Source: Clostridia bacterium (GTDB taxonomy: Bacteria; Bacillota; Clostridia; Christensenellales; CAG-1252). Taken from it: a stretch of 9,052 nt of DNA. The DNA lies in assembly GCA_009928745.1 (NCBI GenBank), contig SACC01000041.1:1-9052 (forward strand), in the 5' to 3' direction. Shown piece by piece: positions 1-7,050 of the stretch. The position numbers were made by a program, and so were the translations under genes. The notes under the pieces are model-generated. The model was not told the DNA's origin and searched no databases. It saw only the letters and a program-made list of their open reading frames with translations. Each line of letters begins with the position of its first letter. Positions within the stretch are counted from its first letter, which is position 1.

Positions 1-749
1 GTATTAACTTGGACGGTACCAAGAGGGTAATCGATTATGCAAAGAGTGTTGAGAGCAAAAGTATCGTCTATCTAAGTTCTGTTGCGGTATACGGTTATTA
101 CGGTTATGTCGACCTTATGGAAGAAGCAGAGAAACGCCCTATGGATAATCCGTATTCGCTCTCCAAGCTCGCCGCAGAAACGATGGTTATGAGCTATTGC
201 AAGGAGATTAAACAAAACTATGTGGTTATCAGACCGGGCAATATATACGGCGAGTATGATATGACCTCCTCCTACGATATTTATAGACTACTCAGCAAAG
301 GTAAAATGCCCGTTATCGATAAGGGCAGATACAAAAGCTGTTTTGTATATGTGAAAAATCTCGTTAAAGGCATTTACCAAGCCAGCATTACTCCAAAAGC
401 CTACAACGAGGATTACAATCTTACTGACGGCTTCGGCGAAACCCTTAGCGAATATCTTACCCATTCTGCGAACGCGCTCGGAGTAAAGGCAAAGCTACCC
501 AGCGTACCCGCTTTTTTATCAAAGCTAACGGGCAGAACGGTTGAAGGCTTTTATAAACTTTTCCGTATCAAAACAATGCCTATGATAACTATGTTTTCGG
601 TACTTCAAAATTGCGTGGACTACCATTTTTCTATAGACAAAGCCAGAGTTAATTTTGGCTATAATCCTGAGGTGAGCCTTGAAGAGGGCACCAAGCGCAC
701 GGCAATCTGGTTCAACACAATGCCGAAAGATTTGAAGGTTAAGAGGTAA
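1..749 (+). CDS. Extended SDR, NAD-dependent epimerase/dehydratase or 3-beta-HSD-like (5' truncated)
   Basis: This is the C-terminal three quarters of an extended short-chain dehydrogenase/reductase. The reading frame is open to the left edge (codons from base 3 read I-N-L-D-G-T, the usual N-x-x-GT segment), so the TTG at 9 is internal, not a start. About 80 N-terminal residues with the GxxGxxG nucleotide-binding loop are missing, judging from a usual length near 330. Visible are the catalytic Ser in LSSVAVYG, the YxxxK pair (Tyr codon 153-155, Lys codon 165-167), and an RPGNIYG segment. The tail, FSIDKARVNFGYNP followed by SLEEG and a WF, is typical of bacterial 3-beta-HSD-like and sugar-epimerase members. 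The substrate is not determinable: sterol-like, isoprenoid or nucleotide sugar are all possible. It is the first visible gene of a four-gene plus-strand operon, with 2 nt to the next start. Family call is firm, function is open. Confidence 0.88.
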   Translation, partial: INLDGTKRVIDYAKSVESKSIVYLSSVAVYGYYGYVDLMEEAEKRPMDNPYSLSKLAAETMVMSYCKEIKQNYVVIRPGNIYGEYDMTSSYDIYRLLSKGKMPVIDKGRYKSCFVYVKNLVKGIYQASITPKAYNEDYNLTDGFGETLSEYLTHSANALGVKAKLPSVPAFLSKLTGRTVEGFYKLFRIKTMPMITMFSVLQNCVDYHFSIDKARVNFGYNPEVSLEEGTKRTAIWFNTMPKDLKVKR

Positions 750-751
750 TT

Positions 752-1489
752 ATGAAAGAAAAAATTAAACTTGAATGGAGAAAACTTATTGAGGGCGCCG
801 ACAAAAAGGCTATAATTACGATACTTTATATGACAGTCGCAATAGGACTGTATTTCTATTTTGGAATTCAGGACTTTTTTGTTAAGACCTTCGGCGCGCA
901 GTTTGCTAATGCTGTCGATCTGCAATATTACAAATATATATACCATAATTTTATGGCTTTCTTGTTCTTCTTCGTGCTTTCAATACCCGTTGTTAAGCTG
1001 TTGCTAAAACAAAAAGCTGAAGATGTAGGGCTTGTCTTCAAAGAAAAGAAAATGTCCATAGCTATTATGCTGATCGCCTTGCTCATTGTCCCAATAATGT
1101 CATTGTCGGCAGCGATTGATCCGGAGATGGCGGCAATGTATCCGCTAGGCGGAGCAAAGATATTCAGCGGCGCAGGGTTCTTCATCCTGTATTACGTATC
1201 CTATATGGCTTATTACTTCGGCTGGGAATATCTATTCAGAGGAATGAGTCTTAACATCATAGGCAATAAATACGGCTTTGCTCTCGCAATAGCGATTACT
1301 ACTATGATTTCCTCGCTGATACACTCGAGCATCGCAGGCTTCGGCAAGCCGTTCGCGGAGACGTTTTCCGCAATATTCGGAGGTATTCTTCTTGGGTTCA
1401 TCGCATATAAATCAAAATCAATCTATCCGACCTTCGTTATACATCTGTTACTGGGCTTCAGCCTTGATATGCTGATACGCATATTATAA
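752..1489 (+). CDS. CPBP (CAAX protease/bacteriocin-processing) family intramembrane protein
   Basis: A 245-residue polytopic membrane protein with about seven or eight hydrophobic segments (near residues 21-40, 66-85, 102-122, 138-157, 174-191, 205-219 and 224-244). Family motif 1 is present as W158-E159-Y-L-F-R163-G, keeping the second Glu and the Arg of EExxxR but with Trp in place of the first Glu. His191 corresponds to the His of motif 2, although the usual Phe four residues earlier is Ser. A conserved K-P-x-x-E stretch (Glu203) and His231 in the last helix also match the family. CPBP proteins are membrane-embedded glutamic-type proteases or act in bacteriocin maturation and immunity; no partner is visible here. 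The start is the ATG at 752, with GAGG at 743-746 overlapping the stop of the previous gene, so the two are probably translationally coupled. Confidence 0.85.
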   Translation: MKEKIKLEWRKLIEGADKKAIITILYMTVAIGLYFYFGIQDFFVKTFGAQFANAVDLQYYKYIYHNFMAFLFFFVLSIPVVKLLLKQKAEDVGLVFKEKKMSIAIMLIALLIVPIMSLSAAIDPEMAAMYPLGGAKIFSGAGFFILYYVSYMAYYFGWEYLFRGMSLNIIGNKYGFALAIAITTMISSLIHSSIAGFGKPFAETFSAIFGGILLGFIAYKSKSIYPTFVIHLLLGFSLDMLIRIL

Positions 1490-1512
1490 AACAATCGCAT
1501 AAAGGAGTTATT

Positions 1513-2310
1513 ATGGAAAAAATCGCAATAGTATCGGGCGCATCCTCGGGAATAGGCAAAGACACCGCGCTTTTGTTGAAAGATAACGGCTACACGGTAT
1601 ACGGCTTTAACAGAAAAAAAGCCGAAATCGCAGGCATCAACTTTATCGCCACTGATTTGACTAATACCGAAAGCATAAAAGCCGCCGTCAAAGAGGTAAT
1701 CGACCGCCACGGCAAAATTGATTTACTCGTAAATAACGCGGGTATGGGAATATCGGGTTCGATAGAAAACACCGCGTCTGATAGCGCTTCATACATATTC
1801 GACGTCAATTTTTTCGGCACATTCGAGCTTACAAAATGCGTATTGCCGCATATGAGAGCGCAGATGTCAGGACGGATTATCACGATTGGTTCGCTGGCTT
1901 CCATATTTTATCTGCCCTTCCAAGGCTTTTATTCGGCGACTAAAGCTGCCGTTACTTCAATGTTTAACGCGCTTCAGTTAGAGGTCAGACCTTTTAATAT
2001 CAACGTAACGACTATAATGCCCGGCGATATTAAAACGGACTTTACCGCCAACCGTAAGAAGAACGACTATGAATTGCCTGCATATCAGGAAAGAATGAAG
2101 AAGTCGGTAGCGGTTATGGAAAAAGACGAGCAGAACGGAATGCCGGCAAGCTGTATAGCAAAAGAGGTGCTAAAGCAGGCAACAAAAAAGCGTCCCGACC
2201 TCAATGTCGTCGTGGGCTCAAAATACAAGCTTATCGCCTTACTTGCAAAAGTTCTCCCCGCCAGCTTTGTCAACAACATGATCTATAAGATATACGGCGG
2301 CGATAATTAA
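1513..2310 (+). CDS. Classical SDR-family NAD(P)-dependent oxidoreductase
   Basis: A 265-residue classical short-chain dehydrogenase of normal length. The N-terminal Rossmann fold has the cofactor loop G9-A-S-S-G-I-G15, the acidic D48 near the adenine pocket, N74-N-A-G77, and the full catalytic set N99, S127, Y140 and K144 with canonical spacing. P169-G-D follows in the cofactor-closing loop region. Arg34 right after the second beta strand, with no Asp there, suggests NADP(H) preference. The C-terminal region from about 240 is somewhat hydrophobic, as in SDRs that reduce lipid-like ketones, but the substrate is unknown. The start ATG is preceded by AAAGGAG at 1501-1507, five bases away. The gene lies 23 nt after the CPBP gene in the same operon as an extended SDR, so the pair may act on one substrate at successive steps; that is inference only. 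Confidence 0.92.
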   Translation: MEKIAIVSGASSGIGKDTALLLKDNGYTVYGFNRKKAEIAGINFIATDLTNTESIKAAVKEVIDRHGKIDLLVNNAGMGISGSIENTASDSASYIFDVNFFGTFELTKCVLPHMRAQMSGRIITIGSLASIFYLPFQGFYSATKAAVTSMFNALQLEVRPFNINVTTIMPGDIKTDFTANRKKNDYELPAYQERMKKSVAVMEKDEQNGMPASCIAKEVLKQATKKRPDLNVVVGSKYKLIALLAKVLPASFVNNMIYKIYGGDN

Positions 2311-2349
2311 TTATAAGATATCTTTATCCGAGAATTTACGGAGAACTAT

Positions 2350-3042
2350 ATGAAAAAAATTGCCGAATCAAAGCTCTTTGCCGCAATATGTCTAGCTTTC
2401 GGGCTTGTTGCGCTTGCTTCTGTAGTCATACAGATTTTTTTCTCCAATCTGCTGTTTCCGTCTTCGTTCGAATTCGGAGAGGCTTTGGGGGGAGTAAATA
2501 TATTAGCTTACTTTACTATACTTTCTAATATATTTGTCGGGCTGTGGCTGGTTATATTCGCCGTCTACAAATTATTCAATGCAAAAATACTAAGTTTTAT
2601 TGCAGATCCTCTATTGCAGGGCGCGTTCACCTTATATATCTTCGTTACGGGCGTCGTATATTTCGGCATACTGACTTTTATAATGGACTTAGATTTTGAA
2701 GCCACCGCACTATTTGGAGTTATTAATTATATCAATCACCTTATTATGCCGCTATTCTTTACGGCAATATGGTTTTTACCAATATCCGATAAAAGAATTA
2801 CACATAAAGGCGCATTGCTTTGGCTGACCTTTCCGCTCTTATATTTTGTATTTTCAATGATACGCGGCGCGCTTACTTCCTTTTATCCCTATCCCTTTTT
2901 AAGTCCTATATTATTAGGGCAAATATGGAATTTTCTCAACGGGTATTTTCTTGTCGGCGTCGCCTTTGTGCTTTTACTTGGCTTTTTCACTCTGCTTTCA
3001 AGATTGTTTGTGTATTTGCGCAATAGATTTGTTATTGCTTGA
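2350..3042 (+). CDS. Pr6Pr-family six-helix membrane protein
   Basis: A 230-residue integral membrane protein with six hydrophobic segments at about residues 9-31, 51-74, 92-110, 125-143, 156-172 and 196-218. The pattern Y54-F-T-I-L-S-N60 at the start of helix 2, N129-H130 with P134 in helix 4, R172-G after helix 5, and Y179-P-Y-P-F183 before helix 6 is the signature of the Pr6Pr family. That family is related to the eukaryotic FAR-17a/AIG1-like proteins, some of which hydrolyse fatty-acid esters of hydroxy fatty acids; the bacterial members have no settled function. The polar and charged residues in the helices (N60, H130, R172) could form an active or binding site. GGAG at 2340-2343 precedes the ATG by six bases. 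It is the last gene of the plus-strand operon, 39 nt after the SDR gene and followed by the 3057-3090 terminator. Confidence 0.8.
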   Translation: MKKIAESKLFAAICLAFGLVALASVVIQIFFSNLLFPSSFEFGEALGGVNILAYFTILSNIFVGLWLVIFAVYKLFNAKILSFIADPLLQGAFTLYIFVTGVVYFGILTFIMDLDFEATALFGVINYINHLIMPLFFTAIWFLPISDKRITHKGALLWLTFPLLYFVFSMIRGALTSFYPYPFLSPILLGQIWNFLNGYFLVGVAFVLLLGFFTLLSRLFVYLRNRFVIA

Positions 3043-3056
3043 TATATTAGCAATTA

Positions 3057-3090
3057 AAAAAATGCTTTTGCGGTTGCAAAAGCATTTTTT
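3057..3090. terminator. Bidirectional intrinsic terminator between convergent operons
   Basis: A perfect 15-bp stem (3057-3071 with 3076-3090) closed by a GGTT loop. The stem base is A/T only, so it gives a T-run on the plus strand and also on the minus strand. The core is GCTTTTGC paired with GCAAAAGC. It lies 14 nt after the Pr6Pr gene stop and about 110 nt past the stop of the minus-strand dehydrogenase gene, so it probably ends both transcripts. No other comparable hairpin is visible in the junction. Confidence 0.85.
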
Positions 3091-3201
3091 ATATAATTAA
3101 GGATTTACATTTTAACATCCTTCTAATTATCTTTCTGATAATTTACTTATTTAATTAAATAATTCGTTAATCGCTATTGATATTAATTATCTTTGGAAGT
3201 A
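3091..3201. other. AT-rich convergent intergenic region with short palindromes
   Basis: No gene is visible. The stretch is strongly AT-rich and holds a perfect 16-bp palindrome at 3147-3162 (TTATTTAATTAAATAA), a weaker inverted repeat with AAGGAT at 3099-3104 and ATCCTT at 3117-3122, and an 11-bp direct repeat TAATTATCTTT at 3124 and 3184. In this setting it is the 3' untranslated tail of the minus-strand dehydrogenase message. The palindromes could be RNA stems or protein sites, but AT-only palindromes arise easily by chance in such composition. Confidence 0.4.
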
Positions 3202-4713
3202 TTACTTTTCGTTGATTGTGCCGTCCCAAGTGGTTACTTTGGTCTGCTTTTTCTCTTCCTCGTCGAACCAATGTGAAGTCACCGTCTTTGTCTCCGTGAA
3301 GAAACGCATACCGTCTTTACCAAGAATATGCAAGTCGCCGAAGAAAGACTTTTTGTGACCGGTAAAGGAGAAGAAACCTACCGGCACGGGTATACCTACA
3401 TTGATACCGACCATACCGCCGTCAGTTCTTTTGACGAACTCTCTCGAATAGTATCCGTTCTGGGTATATATTACCGAGCCGTTAGCGAACGGGCTTGCAT
3501 TCATAAGCTTAATTCCTTCCTCAAAGTCCTTAACCCTCTTAACGCACAGCACCGGTCCGAATACCTCTTCTGTGCCAATTGTCATCTCGGGGGTAACATA
3601 ATCAAATATTGTGGGCGCAAGATAAAAGCCGTTGGGGTTCTCTGGATTAATATATCCTCTGCCGTCTAATACCACTTTTGCGCCTTCATCTATACCTTTC
3701 TGTATCCAATTCTCCACTGATTTTTTGTGGCTTGCGCTATATACCGGTCCAAGCTGTGAATTTTTGTCATAAGCTGCGCCGATAACAAGCTTTTCCGCCT
3801 GCCCTTTGAGCAGAGCGACGAGTTTATCCGCAATGGATTCTTGCGCAACAATTACAGGCAATGCCATACATCTTTCGCCTGCGCAGCCGAACGCCGCGTT
3901 AATAATACCTGCCGCCGAGCGCTCAAGCGCCGCGTCTTCCAATACAAGCGCGTGGTTTTTCGCTTCGCATAGCGCCTGCACTCTTTTGCCTGCCGCCGCC
4001 GCGGTCTTGTATATGTAACTGCCTACTGCTGTCGAGCCGACGAAGCTAATACCTGCGATATCGTCGTTAACCAGCAATTCGTTGGTTACCTCTCTGTCGC
4101 AAGAAATAACGCTGAGCACGCCTGAAGGGAGTCCTGCCTGCTTATAAAGTTCGGCTATTCTTAACGCGCTCATCGGGGTTGCGCCTGACGCCTTGACTAT
4201 CATTGTGTTACCGGTAACCAAGCACATCGGCACCATCCACCCCATCGGTATCATTGCGGGGAAATTGAACGGGCAAATACCTACGAATACGCCAAGCGGC
4301 TCGCGATATGTAACTGTATCATAACCTTTTGAGATATTCATCAAGGATTCGCCCATCATCAATGCGGGAGCGGAGATTGCGTGCTCTGTACCCTCAATAG
4401 CCTTCAATACATCGCCCTTTGCTTCTGACCATGACTTGCCGTGCTCGAACGCTACAAGATGCGTGAGCTCGTCAAGATTCTCTTCAAGCAGTTGCTTGAC
4501 CTTATATAAAATTTGCACTCTTTTGGTAATAGGCGCATCCGACCAGCTGGAATAAGATTGTTTTGACGACTTAATTACCGTTTTTACTTCGTCAAGAGTA
4601 AGACGCGGCATATTAGCGACATGCTCTCCTGTACTCGGATTGTATACCTCGTAGAATTTATCGGTCTTTGACTCGCAAGATTGATTCTCAAAAAAATATT
4701 TTAGCGTTTTCAT
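3202..4713 (-). CDS. CoA-acylating aldehyde dehydrogenase, methylmalonate-semialdehyde dehydrogenase (IolA/MmsA) type; candidate sulfoacetaldehyde dehydrogenase (SqwD-like)
   Basis: A 503-residue NAD-dependent aldehyde dehydrogenase of full length. It has the oxyanion Asn150 in PFNFP, the cofactor segment GSTAVG (226-231), catalytic Cys282 in GERCMA, and EVFGP (383-387). The C-terminal part, IPVPVGFFSFTG (441-452) then GKDG and T-V-T-S-H-W, is the signature of the methylmalonate-semialdehyde branch, whose enzymes make acyl-CoA rather than free acid. Two departures stand out: Lys104 where relatives I recall carry Arg (GRGIE or FRGLQ), and Glu250 where they have Gly (GAKNH). The start is the ATG at 4713 with GGAGG at 4719-4723; the longer frame from TTG at 4725 would overlap that site. 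It is the last gene of the minus-strand operon. IolA acting on malonate semialdehyde is the plain reading, but no inositol gene is nearby; the transketolase context suggests sulfoacetaldehyde to sulfoacetyl-CoA. Confidence 0.93.
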   Translation of the reverse strand: MKTLKYFFENQSCESKTDKFYEVYNPSTGEHVANMPRLTLDEVKTVIKSSKQSYSSWSDAPITKRVQILYKVKQLLEENLDELTHLVAFEHGKSWSEAKGDVLKAIEGTEHAISAPALMMGESLMNISKGYDTVTYREPLGVFVGICPFNFPAMIPMGWMVPMCLVTGNTMIVKASGATPMSALRIAELYKQAGLPSGVLSVISCDREVTNELLVNDDIAGISFVGSTAVGSYIYKTAAAAGKRVQALCEAKNHALVLEDAALERSAAGIINAAFGCAGERCMALPVIVAQESIADKLVALLKGQAEKLVIGAAYDKNSQLGPVYSASHKKSVENWIQKGIDEGAKVVLDGRGYINPENPNGFYLAPTIFDYVTPEMTIGTEEVFGPVLCVKRVKDFEEGIKLMNASPFANGSVIYTQNGYYSREFVKRTDGGMVGINVGIPVPVGFFSFTGHKKSFFGDLHILGKDGMRFFTETKTVTSHWFDEEEKKQTKVTTWDGTINEK

Positions 4714-4718
4714 TATAT

Positions 4719-4723
4719 CCTCC
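4719..4723 (-). promoter_or_regulatory. Ribosome binding site GGAGG deciding the dehydrogenase start
   Basis: GGAGG on the minus strand lies five bases before the ATG at 4713. An in-frame TTG at 4725 partly coincides with this site and has no binding site of its own, so the ATG is preferred. Confidence 0.85.
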
Positions 4724-4729
4724 AAAGTT

Positions 4730-4790
4730 TATATTTTGATGTAATTTTGTTAATTGTAATTATCGTTGGTTGTAATATCGTTGGTTGTAA
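4730..4790 (-). repeat. Tandem 15-bp repeat, two perfect and two degenerate units
   Basis: Read on the minus strand, TTACAACCAACGATA occurs twice without any mismatch (4790-4776 and 4775-4761). After one extra A come two diverged 15-base units, TTACAATTAACAAAA (4759-4745) and TTACATCAAAATATA (4744-4730). The array fills most of the 89-nt gap between the symporter and dehydrogenase genes and stops just before the ribosome binding site. It has no obvious stem, so it could be an unstructured leader, a set of phased protein sites, or a slippage-prone spacer. Confidence 0.75.
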
Positions 4791-4802
4791 TTATTGTTAA
4801 TA

Positions 4803-6284
4803 TTATTCCTTACCCCATAATTTGTCAATAGGTTTGCCCGTACAAATTACCAAGTCGGCTTTTTCTTCATCCGTCAGCCCTTCGAGCTTCTCACCCGATT
4901 TCAACAACTCAATACCCTTAATAATAGTATCAAAGCGTTTGTTATTGACTTTGTATTTTATCGCGAAGACGAATGTAACTATGAGTAATACAATAGGAAT
5001 TATTACGAACATAAGTCTTATACCTTGCACGATATTCGAGGAAGCATACACTGCAGGGTCAAAGTTATCCATGCTATTTTTCAATATGTTGTATTCAACC
5101 TGATTGAAGCCCATCGCTTTTAGTCCGACTCCCAATAATAGTATCGCTATACCAGACGCCATTTTCCTGACAAACGTTGTAAAGCCGCTATATACGCCCT
5201 CTCTCCTTTGACCGGTCATCAGTTCGTCAACGTCGAATATATCGGTAATCATTGACCAGGTTGACAGATTGCCAGCTGACGAGCCAATAGCGATTAACGC
5301 CGCAAGTATCAGCAACACAAATACCGGTGTCTCCGTTGTGATAAAGATAAACACAAAGGCGGCTAATATCCATATCGGCATACCGATAATGAGCGGAAAA
5401 TTCTTGCCCTTTTTCTTGGCGAGTTGTCCCTGCAGCGCCATAAATAATAGCGAACAGACCAGCAGTGTACCAATTATGAGCTCATAACTTTTGTATTTTA
5501 ATATGACAATATCAATATAGAAAATAAAGAGAGCCAATATTAAATCAATCGCGATTTGGAAGGAAAGGAAAGCGCCGAGATATATCCTGAAACTTTTGTT
5601 TTTCAACACACTTATCCATTTTTTGAAACTGAATTTTTCAGTCGGAGGGAAGTCCTTTCTTTCCTTAGTCCCTAGGAAGGTTATAAGCCAGCACGCCGCG
5701 AATATTAACCCGAATACTACCGCCATTATGAGATAGCCGTTCTTTTGCGCGGGTCCGTTGGTCTCGCCGCCGACGGTTTTTATTATTATACTCGGCACGA
5801 CTGCAGCAACTAACGCTGCGCCTGCTGATACAATCATTCGTACGGTTGTAAAGCCTGTGCGTTCGTTATAGTTGGCGGTTATATCGGATAAAATTGCGTT
5901 ATACGGTACCATTACGATAGTGAACGCCGTACCGAAGAACATATACGCGAACATATGGTATATAATCTTTGCGGTTTCCCCGCTGATACCGAAAGAATAA
6001 AATAACATTACAAAAGACAAAAACACGGGGGCAAGACCTATAAGGAAATATATCCTTCTCCTGCCGTAGCGCGAACGGGTATTATCCGAAAGGCTACCGA
6101 CAAAAGGATCGGTTACCGCGTCCCAGATTTTGCCTATAAATATTATGCTTGACGCCGCAACAACGTCAATGCCCTCGACCAGCACAAGGAAATTCATATA
6201 AAGGAGGCTAAATATTAAGAACGCCGCTCCTCCGTATATATCTCCGCTGCCGTATGCCAGTTTTGATTTTAATCCATTATTCAT
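4803..6284 (-). CDS. GPH-family (glycoside-pentoside-hexuronide) sugar:cation symporter
   Basis: A 493-residue MFS-type transporter with about twelve membrane helices. It belongs to the MelB/GPH family, seen from the N-terminal KLAYGSGD, the D55-A-V-T-D59-P pair after helix 2 (the same positions as the cation-site Asp55 and Asp59 of E. coli MelB), the loop SDNTRSRYGRRR (66-77), and TGQRREG before helix 10. MelB Asp124 in the sugar site appears as Met125 here, so the sugar is probably not melibiose. GPH members import sugars or glycosides with H+ or Na+; YihO and YihP of E. coli sulfoglycolysis belong to this family, which suits a sulfoquinovose role, but substrate cannot be read directly. The ATG at 6284 follows GGAGGAGA; a TTG at 6317 would extend it into the previous gene and lacks a binding site. 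It follows iclR by 16 nt in one operon. Confidence 0.92.
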   Translation of the reverse strand: MNNGLKSKLAYGSGDIYGGAAFLIFSLLYMNFLVLVEGIDVVAASSIIFIGKIWDAVTDPFVGSLSDNTRSRYGRRRIYFLIGLAPVFLSFVMLFYSFGISGETAKIIYHMFAYMFFGTAFTIVMVPYNAILSDITANYNERTGFTTVRMIVSAGAALVAAVVPSIIIKTVGGETNGPAQKNGYLIMAVVFGLIFAACWLITFLGTKERKDFPPTEKFSFKKWISVLKNKSFRIYLGAFLSFQIAIDLILALFIFYIDIVILKYKSYELIIGTLLVCSLLFMALQGQLAKKKGKNFPLIIGMPIWILAAFVFIFITTETPVFVLLILAALIAIGSSAGNLSTWSMITDIFDVDELMTGQRREGVYSGFTTFVRKMASGIAILLLGVGLKAMGFNQVEYNILKNSMDNFDPAVYASSNIVQGIRLMFVIIPIVLLIVTFVFAIKYKVNNKRFDTIIKGIELLKSGEKLEGLTDEEKADLVICTGKPIDKLWGKE

Positions 6285-6290
6285 AAACAA

Positions 6291-6298
6291 TCTCCTCC
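6291..6298 (-). promoter_or_regulatory. Ribosome binding site GGAGGAGA deciding the symporter start
   Basis: On the minus strand GGAGGAGA ends six bases before the ATG at 6284 and sits in the 16-nt gap after the iclR stop. It supports the 493-residue form, in which Asp55 and Asp59 fall on MelB numbering, over the TTG start 33 bases upstream. Confidence 0.85.
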
Positions 6299-6300
6299 GC

Positions 6301-7050
6301 TTAGTTACTGTATCCAAGCTGTTCGGATATTTTTATTGCAACGGCCTTTAAGCCGGAGGCAACCGCCTCAAGTCTTTGGTCTTTTAGTCTATATGCCGGT
6401 CCTGATATTCCTATTGCGTAAAGCGCCTCGCCGTTATGGTTAAATACGGGCGCCGCCACGCATCTTATCTCTTCGCTAAGTTCTAAGTCGTCTACCGCAT
6501 AACCCGTCTCGCGTATCTTGTCAAGCTCCTTGCGCATTGCATCCGCCTCGACAATTGTACGCTCGGTGAATTTTTCATAATTTATGCTGCTTAGCAGCTT
6601 TTCTTTTATCTCCATCTCGCTGAACGCCCACAGACACTTGCCTACCGAGGAGGCGTGCAAAGGCTCTCTTTTGCCCACCTTTGCGTTCACCGTTATTCTC
6701 GAATCAGTCATTACCTGCTCGATAATCACCGCGCTGTCATTGGATAGTATACACAAATGCACCGCTTCTCCGACTTCTGCCGAATATGCGGTCATCAAGG
6801 GTCTTGCCGCAGAAATAATATTAAGGTTTTTGTATAACTGCTGCGATAGTTTTAGTATTGCGGGTCCAAGCTTGTATTTTGAGGTTTCCTTATTCTTCTC
6901 CGCCATATTGTATCTCTGCAAGGTCTCAAGAATACGGAAAGCCGTGCTTTTGTTGATAGTCAATTCTTTTGCAAGCTCGGTTACTCCGACGCTTTTTCTC
7001 GTCGAGAGAAATAGCAGCGCGTCAAGCCCTCTTTCTAACGATTGGCTCAT
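6301..7050 (-). CDS. IclR-family transcriptional regulator
   Basis: A 249-residue regulator with the standard two-part IclR layout. An N-terminal winged helix-turn-helix (residues about 4-60) has S4-L-E-R-G-L at the start, VTELAKELTINKSTAFRILE as helix-turn-helix (23-42), and KYKLG closing the wing. The rest (about 68-249) is the GAF-like effector domain, with HASSVGK near 130 and the late GISGPAYR segment. IclR proteins bind a small metabolite and repress or activate a nearby catabolic operon. Here the gene lies inside the operon between the isomerase and symporter genes, so it is probably the pathway's own regulator and autoregulated. The effector would be the imported sugar or an intermediate. 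Its ATG overlaps the isomerase stop as ATGA, with no clear ribosome binding site, which implies coupled and perhaps low translation. The operator should lie beyond the window at the operon promoter. Confidence 0.93.
   Translation of the reverse strand: MSQSLERGLDALLFLSTRKSVGVTELAKELTINKSTAFRILETLQRYNMAEKNKETSKYKLGPAILKLSQQLYKNLNIISAARPLMTAYSAEVGEAVHLCILSNDSAVIIEQVMTDSRITVNAKVGKREPLHASSVGKCLWAFSEMEIKEKLLSSINYEKFTERTIVEADAMRKELDKIRETGYAVDDLELSEEIRCVAAPVFNHNGEALYAIGISGPAYRLKDQRLEAVASGLKAVAIKISEQLGYSN

Noticed and set aside
2315..2324. AAGATATCTT palindrome before the Pr6Pr gene as a possible operator or internal terminator
   Set aside because: Ten base pairs of A/T-rich palindrome inside an operon gap, with no T-run or GC-rich stem; expected by chance.
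3328..3669. 113-codon open frame on the plus strand
   Set aside because: It is antisense to the aldehyde dehydrogenase gene and its protein has no family features.
3202..4713. myo-Inositol degradation operon because of the IolA-type enzyme
   Set aside because: No other inositol gene (IolB, IolC, IolD, IolE, IolG types) appears in the operon, while transketolase and RpiB-like genes are not part of that route.
4714..4725. Four-residue N-terminal extension of the dehydrogenase from TTG
   Set aside because: The TTG partly overlaps the GGAGG that serves the ATG at 4713, and no ribosome binding site precedes it.
4761..4790. CRISPR-like direct repeats
   Set aside because: The units are only 15 bp and directly adjacent with no spacers, so this is a simple tandem repeat.
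6285..6317. Eleven-residue extension of the symporter from TTG
   Set aside because: It would overlap the IclR stop region, lacks a binding site, and shifts the Asp55/Asp59 pair away from MelB numbering; the ATG at 6284 has a strong site.
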